Source: Dictyophora rubrovolvata (taxonomy: Eukaryota; Basidiomycota; Agaricomycetes; Phallales; Phallaceae). From it: a stretch of DNA of 64,000 bases. The notes under the pieces are model-generated. The model saw nothing but the letters and a program-made list of their open reading frames with translations. It was not told the origin of the DNA and searched no databases. The stretch lies in NCBI GenBank assembly GCA_029959195.1, contig CP114120.1:930001-994000 (forward strand), written 5' to 3'. A program made the position numbers and the translations under genes. Positions within the stretch are counted from its first letter, which is position 1. Each line of letters starts with the position of its first letter. Positions 60,882 through 64,000 of this stretch are shown piece by piece.

Positions 60882-63800
60882 ATGACCGCACCGACCTCTG
60901 TGAGCTCGTTGCCACAACTCAGTCCCGTCATGTCTTTTTATCTTAGCAAACGACATCTAACTGTGGGAAATCCGACACCGTTTCCACCAGGTCTTCCCAA
61001 ATATACGAATTGGCGTTACCCCGCCAAAATAAAAATGTCCAACGGTATACTTTTGCTATGTCTGAATCTGGATGTCGACCCTCCCGACATTGTCAAAACT
61101 CAACCATGTGCCGTTCTGGAATGTTGGGTCGATCCACATAGTCTTCCTTCTAACAAAGCTATCGAAGCAATTGGGACAAACCTACAACATCAATTCGAGA
61201 CCTTGAATCCACGCATGAAGTACAAACCTCTGCTAGATCCGAGCGTCGATGACACGCGCAAGTTTTGTATCAACTTGCGAAAATTGGCTCAAGACGAACG
61301 TGTATTGTTCTATTATAATGGCCACGGCGTCCCCAAGCCCACGCCCAGTGGTGAGCTATGGGTATTCAACAAAAGCTATTCGCAATACATTCCGGTCTCG
61401 TTGTGGGATTTGCAAAATTGGCTTGGCTCACCCTGCGTTTACGTTTGGGATACTTCTTCTGCTGGTCATCTACTGGAGAACTATGTCCGTTTGGCTGAAC
61501 AACGGGATGCTGAAATCCGTGCTCAACATGGCGGCGTTTTCCCTGAAGGCGCAACTCCATTTTCGGATTGCCTACAGTTAGCGGCTTGTATGGCTGATGA
61601 GCAGCTTCCCATGTGTCCGGATTTACCCGCCGATCTTTTCACGTCATGTCTTACGTCCCCTATCGAAACTGCCATTCGCTGGTTCCTTCTTAAGAGTGCG
61701 AATCTCCCAATTGGAATCACTCCAGATATGATCATGCAAATACCGGGTGACTTACGAGATCGACGAACCCCATTAGGCGAACTAAATTGGATATTCACTG
61801 CCGTTACAGACACCATCGCATGGACAAGCTTTCCGCGGGAAACGTTCAAAGAGCTTTTCCGGCGCGATCTTCTAGTGGCAGCCCTCTTCCGCAATTTTCT
61901 CCTTGCTGAACGGATCATGAAAAATTACCATTGTAATCCTTATACGCATCCCCGTTTACCCCCTACCAATATACATCCTATGTGGGCCGCCTGGGATCTT
62001 GCTGTCGACTCATGCGTTGCCCAGCTACCTCGCTTGTTAGCTCGCGAACGGAATCCTGCAGAGCCATATGAATATGTTCCAAACAGTTTCTTTGCAGATT
62101 CGTTGACAGCATTTGATGTATGGTTATCACGAGGCGGCTGTGCTTTGTCGATACCGGTCCCAGCACCCAACCCGGAACATCCTCCTGTGGACCCTTTAAC
62201 GATTCCTGTAACATGTGATGCAACTCATAAACACGCACTAGTTCCGAGACGACCACCAGAACAACTACCTACCGTTTTACAAGTACTCCTTGCGCAGGTT
62301 CATCGTCTAAGAGCACTTATTTCCTTTGCACAATTTTGTGATCTCGGTCCGTGGGCTGTCAACCTTGCGTTAACAATAGGAATATTCCCGTACATGGTCA
62401 AACTTTTGATGGCGCCTCCAGGAGATGTACGTCCTGTCCTGATTTTCATATGGGCAAGGATCTGTGCTGTTGCCCCTGACGTCCGGACAGAACTTCTTGG
62501 CGTCGGCGCTGGATCCCCTGGCGTGAACGGTGTGAGCTATTTTGCTAGCGTTCTTGCTGCCCGGGAAGAACCGACCTTCGTCCTTATTCCCAATGCAGCC
62601 GAGCATCGGGCCATGTGCGCATTCGTTTTGACAACTATTGCCCGCGGCAGTTTAGCTGGTCAGACGGCTCTGGCAAACGAGCATGTTCTCGAAACATGTT
62701 TAGAACGCCTAGATGACTCGTCGGATTATTTGCTGAGAGTATGGGTGATCATGTGCATTGCGCAAATGTGGGCGGGAAACGATAGGATTAAAGACGATGC
62801 TACTTTATTGGATGCTCCACAGTTGTTGATAACCCAGCTTGGGGCGGAGCAAGCCCCGGATGTGCGGGCAGCGTTCGTATATGCGCTTTCTACCTTCCTC
62901 GGGGCGATTGGTGCACCTGCATTGGACGGCGATGACTCCCAGCTTATGGATTCGCCACCTGTTGTAGACGCTCAGTTTTTGCAGGGAGGTGGAGGAACAG
63001 GGTCGTTACCTAGTGTTCTAGAACGAGGGCATTACAAGCTTGAAGCCGGTATCTCTACAAGCGCATGCTTAGCTGTTCGTGATGATGCAAGCCCCATGGT
63101 GCGAAAGGAAGCAGTTGTTTTGATTAGCGCGATCGTTGAGGCATGGAGGGGTCATTTTATTATTTGTGCTTGGGTATATTGGGAAGAGGAGCGACTGTCA
63201 TTAAGGCCTCAGCTGACAACACAGGACTCTCCGGGAAACTTTGTTGATACTGTTCTGAATGTCTGGCGAAAACACTTACACCTCGATCCTGATGAGACCT
63301 GGCCAGAAACTTGTTATCAAGTTTTATCGGGATATTTTACAGCCTGGGCAGCTTTGCTTGAGTTGGCCGGAGATCCCTTTCCTGAAGTTGCAGACAGAGC
63401 AAAATCCGTAGTCGACTGGGTCGTCGAAAGATTACTCAAGTCAGGTCTGCCAATAATGGGCACTGATGCTGAATTTCAGCGCGATCAGAAACAGAATCGC
63501 GCGCACACTCCTCCTGATTCACTCGGACCTCATACTAAGAAACCAGCGCATTTGAAACGCGCGTCGTCATTTGCGCATGCTTTGAAGAATCTAGGAAGCT
63601 ACGCTTTAGACGGTTTATCAAGACCTCCTTCTCCATCGCGTCTATCTACTCCCCAATGGGATGATGGACGACCGGATCAAGAATACAGAGTTAAAGAAGT
63701 TGTTGAGGCGCTTGAGCAATTAATCTCGGAGGATATGCTACGACTCAAAGCTAGACGAGCGGGTAAAAAATTCAAGGATGAAGACGCTGAACAGGTGGCT

Positions 63801-64000
63801 TCTGGCGTAAAATTACCCCTAAGAAGTAAATATTATGAATGGTGCAATGAGTATTTCATGGAGCCTCAGATGAAGGTAGGTTAGACGATGGTTTCTTGAT
63901 TGAGTGATGTTGACATTCTCGTTTTTCAGCAAGTGGAAAGTCACGAACCAGGGAGTAAAGTTTATAATATGCAACTGTGGCGAAGATCACGAAACGAACG
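60882..64000 (+). CDS. KOG1: Raptor/KOG1 homologue, TORC1 subunit (3' end outside window)
   Basis: Raptor holds substrates for the TORC1 kinase, the nutrient-sensing growth regulator. The visible part codes for over 1000 residues: exon 1 60882-63875, then an intron to 63929, and exon 2 from 63930 running off the end. The Raptor N-terminal caspase-like domain is clear: CLNLDVDPPDIVKTQPCAVL, RVLFYYNGHGVPKPTPSGEL, WVFNKSYSQYIPVSLWDLQN and CVYVWDTSSAGHLLENYV. Next comes the conserved PIETAIRWFLLKS and PLGELNWIFTAVTDTIAW, then HEAT-type helices (AQVHRLRALISFAQFCDLGP, WAVNLALTIGIFPYM, FIWARICAVAP). A Ser/Pro-rich linker follows. The WD40 end is outside the window. The ATG at 60882 was preferred; 60930 is an alternative. 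The start codons of this gene and AROM are 118 bp apart. Confidence 0.95.

Overview
The window is nuclear DNA of a filamentous basidiomycete, most likely a wood- or litter-decaying agaricomycete. The genes are rich in short introns (about 50-70 bp) with GT-AG borders. They include a class II manganese peroxidase with a complete Mn site, which points to a white-rot type lifestyle, together with a fungal pentafunctional AROM protein, a fungal-type wax-synthase-like acyltransferase, a LysM protein and a thaumatin-like protein. No virus-like element was found. I saw one short terminal-inverted-repeat element (MITE) and one decayed LINE-type tail. Gene models were made by reading splice junctions by hand, and in every spliced model with a full exon list except the secreted protein at 52445-53520 the exon phases add up to whole codons.

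Layout: 1-10.4 kb is an accessory, secreted/metabolic stretch with a truncated wax-synthase-like gene (+), a LysM protein (+), a hotdog thioesterase (+) and the manganese peroxidase (+), separated by long empty spacers. 11.4-12.2 kb is Mediator subunit Med8 (-). 12.2-19.9 kb is a gene-poor tract with a 179-bp MITE and the LINE relic. 19.9-22.9 kb holds a two-finger C2H2 regulator (-) and a conserved fungal protein (-). 22.9-26.1 kb is empty. 26.1-34.5 kb holds a GPI-type thaumatin-like gene (-) divergent from DNA2 (+), which converges on an MFS transporter (-). 35.8-40.8 kb holds ribosomal protein eL8 (-), YIF1 (-) and a PBA1-like proteasome chaperone (-). 42.1-43.9 kb is an F-box protein (-). 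45.5-53.5 kb holds four + strand genes: dienelactone hydrolase, Gfo/Idh/MocA dehydrogenase, external NADH dehydrogenase and a small secreted protein. 54.7-64 kb holds a CUE-domain ER protein (-) and AROM (-), divergent from a Raptor/KOG1 homologue (+) that runs off the end.

The window is a mixture of conserved housekeeping genes (replication, translation, shikimate pathway, TOR signalling, ER-Golgi traffic, transcription, respiration) and lineage-variable secreted or metabolic genes. I see no single biosynthetic cluster or new multi-gene system. The most interesting non-coding signals are a near-perfect 25-bp hairpin inside the first intron of eL8, paired ACGCGT boxes in front of DNA2, a 14-bp palindrome in the 118-bp AROM/KOG1 divergent promoter, and the MITE. 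At the gene-structure level the notable points are micro-exons of 15-30 nt, GC-AG introns and first exons that code only for the start methionine.
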